From Undaria pinnatifida (lineage: Eukaryota > Sar > Phaeophyceae > Laminariales > Alariaceae), in contig JABAKD010000021.1 in the NCBI GenBank assembly GCA_012845835.1, positions 12,022,795 to 12,086,794 of the forward strand: DNA of 64,000 bases, in the 5' to 3' direction. The translations under genes were made by a program, and so were the position numbers. Below, piece by piece: positions 1 to 12,500 of this stretch; the first letter of the stretch is position 1; every line of letters starts with the position of its first letter. Below the pieces are notes generated by a model. That model saw only the letters and a program-made list of their open reading frames with translations. It was not told where the DNA came from and ran no database searches.

Positions 1-504
1 CCCCGCACCGACACAATTCCGTTATTGCTCTAGATATAATTGCTTCAAAAGAAACACCCAGGTTTAACACGGCCTGAGGGCCCACCTACCGCCTCGTCGG
101 ACGGAGCATGAAGACGTTTAGTGCGTAGAGCTGTTGCGACAGCTGGGACAAGCCCCGGCGTAAAAGAGGCCGTGATCACGGCAGCGTGTAGTCTGCTCAC
201 CATCGAATCCCCATCGCGACATATGATACGAGTTCGTAGCGTAAGTTGGTGTGATTTCCTTGTGTAATTTATCATGAGGATACCAATTTCAAGACGAATC
301 TATAGATGCATACGTACGATTCGTACGAGTGATTTTTTTTGTACTTTGTTCATCTGGAACAATCTCTGTTTTAATGCGTTGATCCAATGCCGCACGACCA
401 CTACTACTGCGCTACTACTGATAATGCTAATATTTATAGTGTACGACTCACGTTTCGGACAGTTAGAGGCAAACAAAGCGGTTCTATGGCACCTCTGCCG
501 TCCC

Positions 505-840
505 ATCGGGTCCCGTCCCGTCCGGTCGTAAAAAATTGTACTTATTGTCCCGCCCCGTCGTTAAAATATATATTTACCGTCCTGTCCCGTCGTAATAAAA
601 TGCGTTTACCGTCCCGTCCCGTGGAGGGAAATATATTTACCGTCCCGTCCCGTCGTGAAAATCTACCAAGTTGAAATTTACAGTCCCGTTCCGTTGAAAC
701 ATTGTACACCCACTGTCCCGTCCCGTCTCGTCAATGTATTGGGTCGTCATTTTTGCCCGTTCCGACCCGGCCGCGTCTTCAAATATTTTCCCGCCAAACA
801 AGTCAAACCAGTCCCGTCTCGTCCCGTCCCGTCTCGAATA
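505..840 (+). repeat. CCCGTCCCGT minisatellite
   Basis: GTCCCGTCCCGT blocks alternate with short AT-rich spacers (for example AAAATATATTTACC) in irregular units of about 40-55 bases. The pattern is degenerate at both ends. Confidence 0.8.
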
Positions 841-2537
841 CTAGATACCGTGATAAACCTTGATAAAAAATTATTCGTACATACAATCCCCGAAGTCTTC
901 CTGCTGCCGCCTGCTATCGCTGAAACCTCTTATCTCTGTCACAGATGATGATCGCTATATTTATGGTAAATGGGCCAGGCTCCCCTCGTCCACCCAGTTT
1001 CCGCCGATGCCTCCCCCTGGACCTCTAAAACCTCGGTACACCAGCCACGGAGGTCTAGCATGTACATTTCCCATACAGAGTCATCCCACGATAGCGGTGG
1101 AGCCGATTTTTATGAGCTCCTAAAATGTGAGGAGCGCAATGATATCAACATCACTCGAGACATGACTTCGAAGGCATTCGTTCGCGCAATCTGACCAACA
1201 CCTCAAAGCTACAAGAAATGTATTCGTATAAATATCATACTACTAACGGTAGTTGTTCGCTTGAGGAGATCCAGCGGCCAGAACCTTTCGTGCCAAAAGG
1301 TCCAACTCCAACCGTGAAATGACTCGGAAAAATTATCAGCAACTTCTTTTCATACACCTATTCCTTGGTCCATGATGGAGTGTACGATATCTTCAGACAA
1401 ACGTAAGCATGGCTGTGACTAGCTATCAGCGCTGACACGCTGGACGTGAGTCAGAGCGTACATAATTCGAATACGCCAGTTTCAACGCTTCTTCTTCTGG
1501 CTGATTTACGCGTCGTCGCTCAAATCCCGTTAAGGAACGTCTACAACAACAGCCCACTGTGTTTGCCAGGGTGCGCATGCTGTGTGCAAAACTGGGTTTT
1601 GATAGATGCATCGCTGCTAAACCCCGTTAGGCTAGGCCTGGCCTATCGCAAACATCATGAACCTCTGCATCAAATGGCCAAACATTCGGAGAAATATGTC
1701 TTGGCTACGTCCTGTAACCGATGAATGATTGCTAGAAACTCCCCAAAAGGAAAATACACGTTAAGGACCCAGGCTACGGTAGGGGGGTCCCCTTTTGGGC
1801 CTTGTATTTCAGTGGCTAGGGATCACTCGCGCGAGTAGCCCCTTTGTTCTTATGCAATCTTACGTTTTCTTTACGTTTTACATTGACGAAATCAGTCCGC
1901 AATGCAAAGGTGATCTAAGCTGCGCCAAACCACGTGCCTAAACCATCTTCATCCGTAGGGTACAGAGCTACTCGTGCAAGTTGGCTCAAACACACCAGGG
2001 AAAATGGGGGTACCAGCCTTGGTCTAAGGTATGACGACTATGTTGTATTCACGTGGGTGATACAGTACCTCGCATCAGTGACAGTATCTATCTCGCATGT
2101 CTCCGATAGTAATTATATGGCCTATGATCGTCGCGGAAATACACGCCTCTGTACCCGAGGAGAAAAAGTCTGGACGAGATAGCAATGGACTCCTGCCCAC
2201 CTATACCATCACCACAAGCCCGCACGGACCCGCTTTGACACGGTACGATAATATCTTATCGACCATACCAGAGGACTACACTACTGGTTTCGATCCCGTA
2301 TTGAAACATCCGAGTATCTCATCTATTTTGTGGTGTGGTGCGCCTTCTACGACGTGATGGATATTTCTGAGCGCAAGCACTAAAACAAGCTATCTGTCAC
2401 ACGACACCCAAAGAATACGTCTTCGTTATCGAGACTTTTCTTACGACTCATGGGGATCCAAGCACTGTACCCAATGCATACAGCACTCACACAACTAAGT
2501 GATACCTTTGTTCCCAGCAAAAAAAACAAACCAGGCT

Positions 2538-2783
2538 GATTCTACGATAGCCCCCCCCTAAAACCAACGATTCTATTTGACGAAGTTTCATAGCTGCTCG
2601 AGACGAGGAACGATGCTATCATGAAACTGTCTCGTCATGCCTTCTTGTTTGCAGAGGGCTATCGAAAGATAGCGTGAGGTAGCAAGCGGCACCATATTCC
2701 AAGAAGTACGGCCGGAAGCTGGTTTCAAAACCGGCGATTTCGTTAAAGAAGTAGTGTTGAGGGGGGCTACCGAAGAACGACTC
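2538..2783. mobile_element. MITE family A copy 1
   Basis: About 246 bp. It starts GATTCTACGATAGCCCCCC and ends with the inverted form GGGGGGCTACCGAAGAACGACTC. The interior (GGCGATTTCGTTAAAGAAG) is shared in opposite orientation with the copy at 37595. It has no coding capacity. Confidence 0.7.
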
Positions 2784-3326
2784 ACCACATACATACAGCG
2801 TACACATACTCGACACTCCATATATATGCAAATAGATAACAACATTTGCTCGAGACCGTCGGGGACGCCATCTAGCACGGTGTACTGCTGCTTGTCCACA
2901 TGCCCGGCGAAGCACAACCAATTCGACATCACCGCTATCGTCCGACCATGGCCACAGACGGTAGTGGGGTAGTGGGGTACAGGACAACAACCTGTCTAGC
3001 ATTGGGTACAAAAGACACTCTCGGGAGCGGCTGAGCAAATTGATCTGCCCGAAACTGCACGAACCGCTCATTTATGCGACCGTTTACTACGCTGCTGTGA
3101 ACAGAAGCACAAGCCCCCACAGTAGTGCCCATAGGTATCGAAACCCCAACCCAGAGCGAACACAATCAAATCGGACCAAAACTGCGGCCGTGCCGCTTGT
3201 TTGCATCGAGCGAACGAGTTAAGACGTGCGGGCGGCCATTCCTGAGTGCGGGTCGGGACTGGCCCTCATAAATTCTACACTACGAAGGAGAAACCGTTTT
3301 GTTCGAGGTATTTGTGACTTTAATAC

Positions 3327-3332
3327 TTTATT
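3327..3332 (-). terminator. Poly(A) signal AATAAA
   Basis: AATAAA on the minus strand about 76 bases after the TGA of exon 24, in an AT-rich setting. It is a plausible cleavage and polyadenylation signal for the large gene. Confidence 0.6.
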
Positions 3333-3407
3333 ACACCATTGGAAGATGATATTAGGTTTTCTGTTGCGGTCGGTGGCCGTCAGGTCCAATTAGTTGTCCT
3401 CGTTTCT

Positions 3408-3503
3408 TCAGTCGAGAAGCGCCATCGCACGAGAGGGGACGCCCATCTCGGTCAGAATCGCCTCCACGGATTTCACGAAGCCGCGCGGACCTGAAACCAC
3501 CAC
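3408..3503 (-). CDS. Exon 24: C-terminal NAD(P)-binding motif and stop
   Basis: Residues 1690-1720 plus TGA. The acceptor is TTGCAATAG, phase 0. VVVSGPRGFVKSVEAILTEM, then GVPSRAMALLD, stop. This is the standard reductase C-terminus: a strand, [CS]-GP-x-x-[FM], a helix ending L-x-x-[ML]-G-[VYW]. The usual Cys of CGP is Ser here. The gene's end is therefore inside the window. Confidence 0.92.
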   Translation of the reverse strand: MVVSGPRGFVKSVEAILTEMGVPSRAMALLD

Positions 3504-6500
3504 CTATTGCAACACCATCAGCACAACACAGCAGTGCAGTTTGCGTGTGCAACGTTAGTTCTATCGCAAACATCGTACACACATAAATGAAGGGGAAGGT
3601 TGCACTTTCAAGGGCTTTGTCTAACGAACAGACAAGCCACACGACATTGCACGGGGTAGCACTGTAAGAGCGGGCTTTCTTTTGTTGGGCAGATTTTAAC
3701 TCACACGCCGCAACACCTCTGCCACGTAGCATGTTGCACCATCAAGTAAACCATAAATCACGCTGGCTTCATCTACTCATTCCCCCTTTACACGGAAGTA
3801 ATCACGGTCTTGATATTATTCCATCAATTACATACGTACTCCACCTCTAACGTGGTCAATTTTACCGCGGGGTAGTACTTAGATACAAGGTATTAACACG
3901 CAGTAGAATGGAATGAAACAGCACACATTAAGTCACCCCACGATAGGCAGGGGTGCAGAAGATGTTGAGCAATTTCCGTGCTCTTAACCTGCGGAGCTCA
4001 ATGTCTAACCATCGTCACCCGAAACACGACCTCGTAGACATGCGTTCTCGCAGCCCGACCCCAAGAGTATGTGCGCTAGACCTAAAGCACAGTTTTTAGG
4101 CCTAAAACACCATTATTGTAAAAATAATCCTCCTAGCAATTGGTTCCGCACTTCAGGAGCTCGATCAGTCACGAAACGTTTCGCCTAAACGTTCAACCTG
4201 TACCGCGGGACGTCTGAGGTAGGTGGTCGAGGTGGGTAGTGAGATATCTAGAATTGCCTTCTGTCGGCGGCTCTGGCCAAGATCCTCAATTTGTCTGGAG
4301 CACGGATATAGTCTACCTTCGAGATGTATGTACTTGGTGATGTTTTCACGCTACATTTCAGGAGGAGGTGCTTACTTGGTGATGTTTTGAAGCAACATTG
4401 CAATTTTTTATTGTTCTCTCACCCCCCTGTCAGGATGAATTGCCGTAAACACGACGTAACGGTCAGTACGGTGCGCTCTGCTCCGAGGTAACGAGTTTCG
4501 CGTGAGAGCAGTCGTTACCCCTCTTCTCCTCACACCGTCTAAACACCCTTTACTGCACAAACGTTGTGCTGAACGATATACGTAAGACGGTGACATTCAC
4601 CACATGCTGCCATCTACCAACCGAATCAGACGCAACATGAAGGTTACACCATCTCTCGACAAAACGGGGAGTCAGTCACCTGAAGATTCTCGGCGTCGCC
4701 GTTCTCCCCACCAAGCTCGGCCAGCTTTTCTTCGGCATCAGCCCCTCGGTTGCCCTCGCTGTATGTACTCGTTAAGCTCCCCTCAGCATCCGTCGCGGGG
4801 CGTTTACCGTGCCCGCCTAACGTTGCCAAAAGGGTGGGACCGAACACGTTGTCCAGGACATCTCGAGTAACCTTGCCGTGGACGCGGTTTCGCATGAGCT
4901 CATCGGCCTTTAATAACGGGGGCAAAATATAACGGGGGGGGGCGGGTCCGGGTGGAATTAGATAGGGTTAAAGAGTGTGGGGAGGGGTGGTAGGATATTG
5001 GATGGCAGGGATATTAGGAACGCGCACGCGCTGCGGAAGAGATCAAGCCATCTTCTTCGCGGGTTCCGAGTCAAGGAGCCCCGTACCGCGGCCATAATAA
5101 AGACATTGCCTAACGCTGCGAACTCAACCGGATGATGAATTCCATGGTCTACGAGTCTGGCGAAACGCTTCATCCACGAAGAATGCTGGATGTAAGTGCA
5201 ATCTTTGCCGTACGTAGCAGTAGTATTGTGCGCTGAAACTGGGGGAATCGCGGGGTTCCGACACACCATGTTTTTCGTCGAACCGGTCAGGCTTATTCCC
5301 GCCGGTCGAAGGGCCTCCCGGGATGGAATGCGTAGTTCCCTCGTCAGCTCTGACAGCATTCTTCGGGGCCGAGGTCCAAACATGGCGGGGTCTGCAATAT
5401 CGCTTGGGCTTGCATCTCCTCCGCTTGGGTGCTGCGGGCAGACGAGGCGCGCAAAAGCGTGGGCAAGGCGGGAAGGGAATATACGTCAGGCGACTGGAGA
5501 GTTATCGCGGTCTAGTCTAAACAACCGCACAGTCGTGATACGCCAACCCTACCTGTACACTACGGCAGTTGACGGAGATGCCAGTGCGTGGGCAACCTCG
5601 GAGCAAATATACGTGGTTACATCGGTAGCATAGTTTGGGCCGAACCAGTCTCTATTGACGTGACATTTCAACACAAAACTTTCCGCCGTGATCTCAGCGC
5701 TACCAGCAGTATTTCGTTGCGTAGCGACCAAAGGGGCATGGCCCATGGCGACACCCCTTCGAATGCTCTCATCGTCAGGTTTTGGATGAGGCATAAAACT
5801 CTTCACGACAAACGGCCCTCTACCCTGAGAAGGGAGGCCCAAGAACAGGTTCGCCCAAGTCTATGGTGGTGTGTGTTGCTGCGCAGCTCTCGCCGTCGAA
5901 ATCGCACCTGGTCGGGTATTTTGCTGACATCCGGCGCAGCGGTGAGGCTCTCGCCCAGGGCGGCTTCGTCTAGCGGTCGGTCTTCCGGCATGCTCGGAGG
6001 CTTGCCTCCCCACGCAGTTTTTATGCTCTGATCACCTCCACCTTCTGTTCGGTTGCCATTGCTGTTGTTGTTGCTGTTGTCGCTGCTCCTGCCACTCGGG
6101 TTCCTTCTCCAGCGTGATCTGTCGCAGCCAAACGGTGGCATTGGTTGAGACGTAGGCAGGCAACTGAGGTTGATAAAAGACCGCTGGCCGCCCGAGAGCA
6201 GATGGCACACTGTTAACAGTGATAGTACAGGAACACCTACCCATCCGGAACACGAACCACAAGCCCAAAACTCTAACGTGAGGGGTTAGGCGTCAGGCGC
6301 CCTCATAGATGCCGGTACTGCGGAATTCACGGCACAGCAGACACGTCGTTGCTCGGCTATTCTTGTTACAAGACTGGTAGCGAAATATTTGGCCGTATCT
6401 AGGGGAATGCGTATGGAAAGTAAAATACATGGATGACTGCTTCGGTTCTATTATCTATACTTCCAAGTATTAGATAACCTCTACCCATAGAAAAAAAATA

Positions 6501-9500
6501 TTCGAAAATCATCCAACAGGCCGTGGTTTCCAATCAGAAAGGGAAAAATAAGCAGTGCAGGAGAAATAGGAGCGTTCGGGTATAATGATAGAATGTGATA
6601 TTAATCGTTTAGACATATGTCCCCGTCCTGACTTGACGACACCCGCACACGAAGAGCAAACCACATGTGTCTTGCGCAACACCACTGACACAGACCGTGT
6701 TGTTGGGAGGCATACAGCATGGGACGATATCGGAAAACCGATTTGGATGGTTGTGCCTATCTCAATCGAACGCACAAAAAACAGAAAATCACGCGGGAAC
6801 GAAGACGCGTGCTACGACAGAGGTGCACTTCTTTTTTTCTGAGGTGTTCCTCCAATTTGGGAGCTATAGACCTCTCCCAAAAACTGATTTTAGGAAAAAA
6901 CAATATTGGCACCGGACGAAAAAAAACGGGGCCTAGACTAGATACACACAACGAGAATCACGCAAACAAAAGTTGGCCTAACTGTTCATTTTTTTTCCCG
7001 ACAATTTTGGGGTTAAGGAGCCCCGTCATTCAGACACCATTTTCGCCAAAAAAAGGTATACCTTTGTCATAGCCTGCGTCTGTCCAAGGCTATAAGCCAT
7101 ACATGATTAAATAAAATTGGAGCGACCACAGGTGAACACTTATAATAGGAGCAGGAAAAGCTACCGAAACGGCGATACCCAGTTCGTCGAACATCTTCCG
7201 AATTACATTGTTGTTATCGTCTTCTTGGTCTTGCAAGAGAGGGACTCCCCTCGGCCAGATTCAAGCATCGTAGCCTCCGGCAATCCCCGGCGTGTATCGC
7301 CCCCAATTGTACCGTCCCCCTCCCCCAGCTATGATACCAGCCGGGTTCTTGACTCTTACCGCCTACAATCGTCTCGGACAAACAAGCTTCGGAATGGTAG
7401 ACCGTACTATCCGACTCCTCCACTCACGACAGCCACTATCACAAAAAATCAATCACGGAACCCCGTCGCCCTCCACCCCCGCCGAAAGAAAGGAAGGCGG
7501 GGGCAGGAAGAGCAAGAAGGGAGAGGCACCTGTACCGACGTTTGGCTGGGTTGGCCAACCCAGTGACTGGCTCGATCTGCCGACGTCCCCAGGTAGCGGA
7601 CGCGTTCTACGATAGAGGTGCACCGTTTTTTTTTTCTTAATACTACCGCTCAATTTGGGAGCTTGAGACCTCTCTAGAATACAGGCAAAAACTGATTAAG
7701 GAAGAGAGGAAAACTGCCACCACCGGATGAACGATCCCATGCCCTAGGTACACGGCGAGAAGCGCTAAACAAAATGGACGAAATGCCGACGGTTTTGGGT
7801 TAAGGATCCCCGTCATTCGGAAAACGTTTCAGACGAAAACTGCTGCCTCTAGCGTCGCACGCGTCCAATACCCCCGACCCGGTCGCGCTCGACTTGGTCG
7901 TGCCAGCTTACTTCAGAAGTCTGCTCTCAACAGTGATGGCGGAAGGGCGCCAGTTTTGCGCTCGTCTCTGCCCGAACCCAAACCCTGCCCAGAACCAGAC
8001 ACAAACAAGGCTAGCTATCTCTTACACAATATACCGCAATATGCCGGTCCCTACATCTATTGAGATCGCTAATGCATCCACTTGGTAAATCATTCATTTA
8101 TCGAATATCTTCAGGATTTCAATGTTATTATTCGTTTTCGGGGTCTTGGGATAGAGTGATATCATCTCCACTTGGCCAGATACATCCATCGGAGCCTCCT
8201 GCCATACTTTGCGTATCTCGCCTCCACTTCTATCGTCCCTCTCTCCTTGCTATGATTCCAGTCGGGTTTTTAACTACCACCGCCCACTGTCGTCGCGGAA
8301 TATCAAACCTCAGAATGGTACCGCACCCCCCAACTCCGAGGTCATCTGAGACCGCTCATGTCGTATACTAGTTATCATTTTCTACCCCAGACTGTCCCTT
8401 CCCCCGGCTGTCTCCGCTTTCCTTCGCTTGCCACTGCTAGCGTACGGGACATTCTTCTAGGGCCCGCTGTATTATTTCGCGTATACGCCTCGTACGTGTC
8501 GAACCTCCACCTCGCTTTCCTCTTAATCACTCCTTCCGATGCGTATCCCCCTGCCGCGAGCGCGGTCGCTAGTCCGATATGCAACGACTGCAGGGCGAAC
8601 TCATCGGGATTACGACCGGACTCCACCCCTACTTCCTTGATTGCTCCAAGAGCACGACCGTTCCTCACTACTCTCACGGACTTGTCTCAACTCTACAAGG
8701 AGAGGGGGCGTGGTCGGGATGGCTACATGAGCATGGCATCAGCCCCAACAAGAGGGCAATTGCACCGCCGTAGACCCTAAACGACGATTTTGAACCGCGA
8801 ACTTCGTTCCGTGTCCGCACACGTACGCTTCCAATATGTTCCGGGTCACCCTCATGACCTTAAAAATGCACGTCTACCCTGACGGCCTGCCGCCATCGCA
8901 TGCATTCCAACTGCGTGCCGTCGGCGTGAAACGCAAGGTCACCCCGGGTCAGGCAACTACAGAGTGCACCGCTGCACGATCGGCGGCGAACATCTCGTCC
9001 GAATAGGAAGAAGGGAGACGCACGGACGTCTGGTTGGGTTTGCCAACCCGGTGACTACCTCAACCTGCTGGCGCTCCCAGCGAGAACGCCGACCCGGTTG
9101 TGCTCGACTCGGTCTTGCTAACCTACTCGTGAGAAGGCTGCTCTCAACCGTGATGGAGGGAGGGCGCCAGTTTGCGTTCGTCTCCGCCCAAGCCCAAAAC
9201 CCTTTCCAGGCCCACATATAATCATGCCTCATTATGTCTCACAATAAACCGTGACACGCCGGTCCGTACATTTACGGAGACCGTTAATCAGACTAACGAA
9301 AAATCCATCCTCAAGTCGGACAGGGGGTGTACATACCGGTGGGCACTACTTGTGGCGTTATCGTCGAGTTAGGCTCTTCCACTTGAAGTAGCACCACGAA
9401 CGTTATACGCGCCCCCCCCCTATTTGCAACACGCCTCTACGTCGGAAAACAAAGTATTATTGACTCTGGTTTGGAGAACATGCGCCACCACGAGCATGAT

Positions 9501-12500
9501 CAATATGCTTGAAAGGCCGTCAACATCCATTAACGATCGTACTTTGAATGGGTTTTGCAGCCGCTCGCACGAGTATTCTGTCGCCGCGCTGGTAGCCTTC
9601 CCGTGTATATAGAGTAGTTGGCCTCGGTTGCCACGGACGCTGTAAAACATTAGACGTATACTGGGGTTGGCGTTAGTGGGCAACGACGGTGTGAATCATG
9701 CCAATTACTGCGTGAGCTATCGAAACAGGGTATCGATTTTTTGTTTGGTTTTTGTTGGCGGGTATCGAGTTCGGTCATATTGTGCGGGGTGGCGAACCCT
9801 AACTCCGCACATGGGGAATTATCGAATCACGTAGTGTGAATCTGGTAAGGCACCCTCGAGGCAGTTACTTATGGGTAACACCCATTGCTGTCCCTGGGGT
9901 GGCGACAACAGAAAGCAAAGTAAATGTATGACGCTGTTATCCATACGCAAGAACGTAGGCACAAGATGGCGAAGTCGGTCTTACGAACGGTTCTTGGAAG
10001 GATGCAGTTCACCTTCCCCACCCACGAGGCAATTACATAGTAAAATCCATAGCTGTCGCTAGAATAGCCACACCAGATGAAAAAGAAACTCGCTTGGCGC
10101 TGTCGTCGAAAAGCAAGAAAGTAGGCGCGCCGAAGTCCGTCTTACGAGCGGTTCTTGGAAGGATGCGGTTCACTATTCATGCGAATGGCCGAACACCTCA
10201 CGGCTCTTCGTGCTTGGTGCAAGTATTATCTGCCTGGTTGGTGAAAACCTGGCGTGCTTTGTCCCGGTAGAGTACGGACGTGAGAGTCCATGGTCATACG
10301 ATTACGGCCATTCACAAAATGAGTACAACCCACCGCCTACCCCCCCAGACTCCACCCGTCTCGCGATGCGTGGTCAATGCTCAATTTTTTACGGCCATCA
10401 ACAAATGCGGAGTGTAAGAGTATTGGGCGGGGACACAGAGTGTCTCCTGCTGGTCTACCAATTGAGCAGGTACTCATTTTCTTAGCCTTCGCAGAGACAA
10501 AGCCTTAGTCGGATTCCACCAGAGCCCCGGATGGCTTTTCAGATCGGAGGCAAGTGCCTCCGATATATTATAAAAACTGAAAATATCCTCCAATCTGTGA
10601 GATCGAATATGTTGTCGAAACTCATCTTTGCAAGCTGTGTGTGATACTCCGATCGTGCGTATTACGGGTTGTGTGTCCTCATTAAGAATATACGTCGGCG
10701 ACTCCCCTTGCAACTACGGTGTAGCTATCGGGGTCAACAGGGTGATGTTCCTGACTAGATATTCCGAATATAAAACGCCAACCTTATCATACGAAACCCA
10801 TCCAAAATATCTCAATTCGAATAATCACAAACCTTTCGAGGCCGTATCTTGAGAGTAGCCCCCCCCCTGCAACCTCTACGCCAGACGAACTTGACTCCGT
10901 GCAACGCTTTACCTTTTGGGGGCCACGGGAATAGCGGCAGGGGCGGTGCTGAAAGATATAGCAGGTGAAATGAAGTTCCTTGCGCCGTCCGCTACAGATT
11001 TCTTTGCTCTGGCCAACGCGCTTCCAGGCACGTTTCTCCTGCGGTGACGTCCGCTGGTGAGGAACGTCACTTCTAGACGTCCGTTGCTTCTAGCCTGCAG
11101 AACAAACGATCAATCGGCCCGGTTGGGGTTGGCACGTACAAAGCACTACGTTATAGGTAAAACTGCCCAGCATTTGCCTTCCGAGGGTCATCACGTGAGG
11201 AACTCTCTATACCTCACCCAACAGTTGTTTTTGCCAAAACTTGGAGAAACGCCACCCGATGGAAAAACCCCCATCTTCCTATTTAATACGTAGGTATATC
11301 CAAAAAGTTGATATTTTCAGTAGGAAAATAAAAAATATTGTGAACGGCTTTGGGTTCAGAAGCATGGCCGTTCCGAAAGCGAGAAACCGCTACCTACTTC
11401 TGTCTTAGAACGCGTCGGCGCTCATAGTTTGGGTTGGAGCGAGGGCGCCGACGTGAGGGAAATGTACGAAAACGCACGAAATAGCGAAATCGCTATGTGC
11501 TTATCCCAAACCCGTGGCCGGAAATGACACTTGGGGTTAGGGTTAGGAGCACATTAGGCGTCGCAACTGTAATATATGTATATATAGTTCAGCACGCCGA
11601 CGGCTCCACCAGCTGGCACTAGGGCTTATATTTTGTCCATGATGCTGGCTGGCATTGTGTTCCACATCGTTCAATTTTCTGCACGTACAACATGGCGATG
11701 CAGTCGGGGGTTTACCAACATAGACGAACAGTACTGGGTATGCTCCGCCAACGACATGCGACCGTGGCTCTTAATTTTCCATCCACGGTCACCCGGTTGA
11801 CGCTGATCGGTTGCACTGGGCTGAGTAACATTCGGTTGGATGGTCGTACGTTTGGGTAGATCGTGTGGGAATGGTTCGAGTTCGAATCAAGCGGTTTGGG
11901 GTGAGTCGAGGTGGGTTGGGGGTTCGGTTGTTTGGAGTTTGATCGGGTCTGGTTGGAGGCTGAGCTGCGTTGGGTTAGACAAGTTCCTCGTCTCGGGCTA
12001 CAAAAAACATAGTGCAACATCCATGGTGTCGCGGCGGCCGGCCGTCGTGAATACGTCGCTTAGATATCAGAAAGAGAAAATGCGGCTCCTTCAGGCAGTG
12101 GTTAAGCTTTGACAAATAGCCAAAAGAAATGCATGAGGTATTCCGGCTCGTATGGCGTCGTCGCGTTCTATGTGCCTTCACTGGCAAGACAGTTATCGTG
12201 GGAATTGTTTTCGGGCGTGTTATGGACGAATGCGCTGTCAAATTCATAGTTCATGGTAAGTCCGGTTCGTCGTGCCGCTTTAGCTTGACTTTGAAATAGT
12301 AATGTCCCGGAGCAACTACCTTGCGACAACGAACTTCACGGTGAGAAAGTGGGTTGATTACCACCGGCTAGTTGTCGACATCAAGCAAGCGTAGATGACC
12401 CATATAGAGCAAAAGGGGTACACGTATTTACAGTTATTGGCCACGATTTTATGCCCATCACCTGCGCGCACAGGCGGTGGAATGTTTAATCCACATTATG

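Larger units (their letters stand above)
1..3300. other. Region beyond the 3' end of the large gene
   Basis: Apart from the minisatellite at 505-840 and the MITE at 2538-2783, I see nothing I can assign. Short plus-strand open stretches (for example around 1930-2350) match no family I know and lack clear splice signals. Confidence 0.5.
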
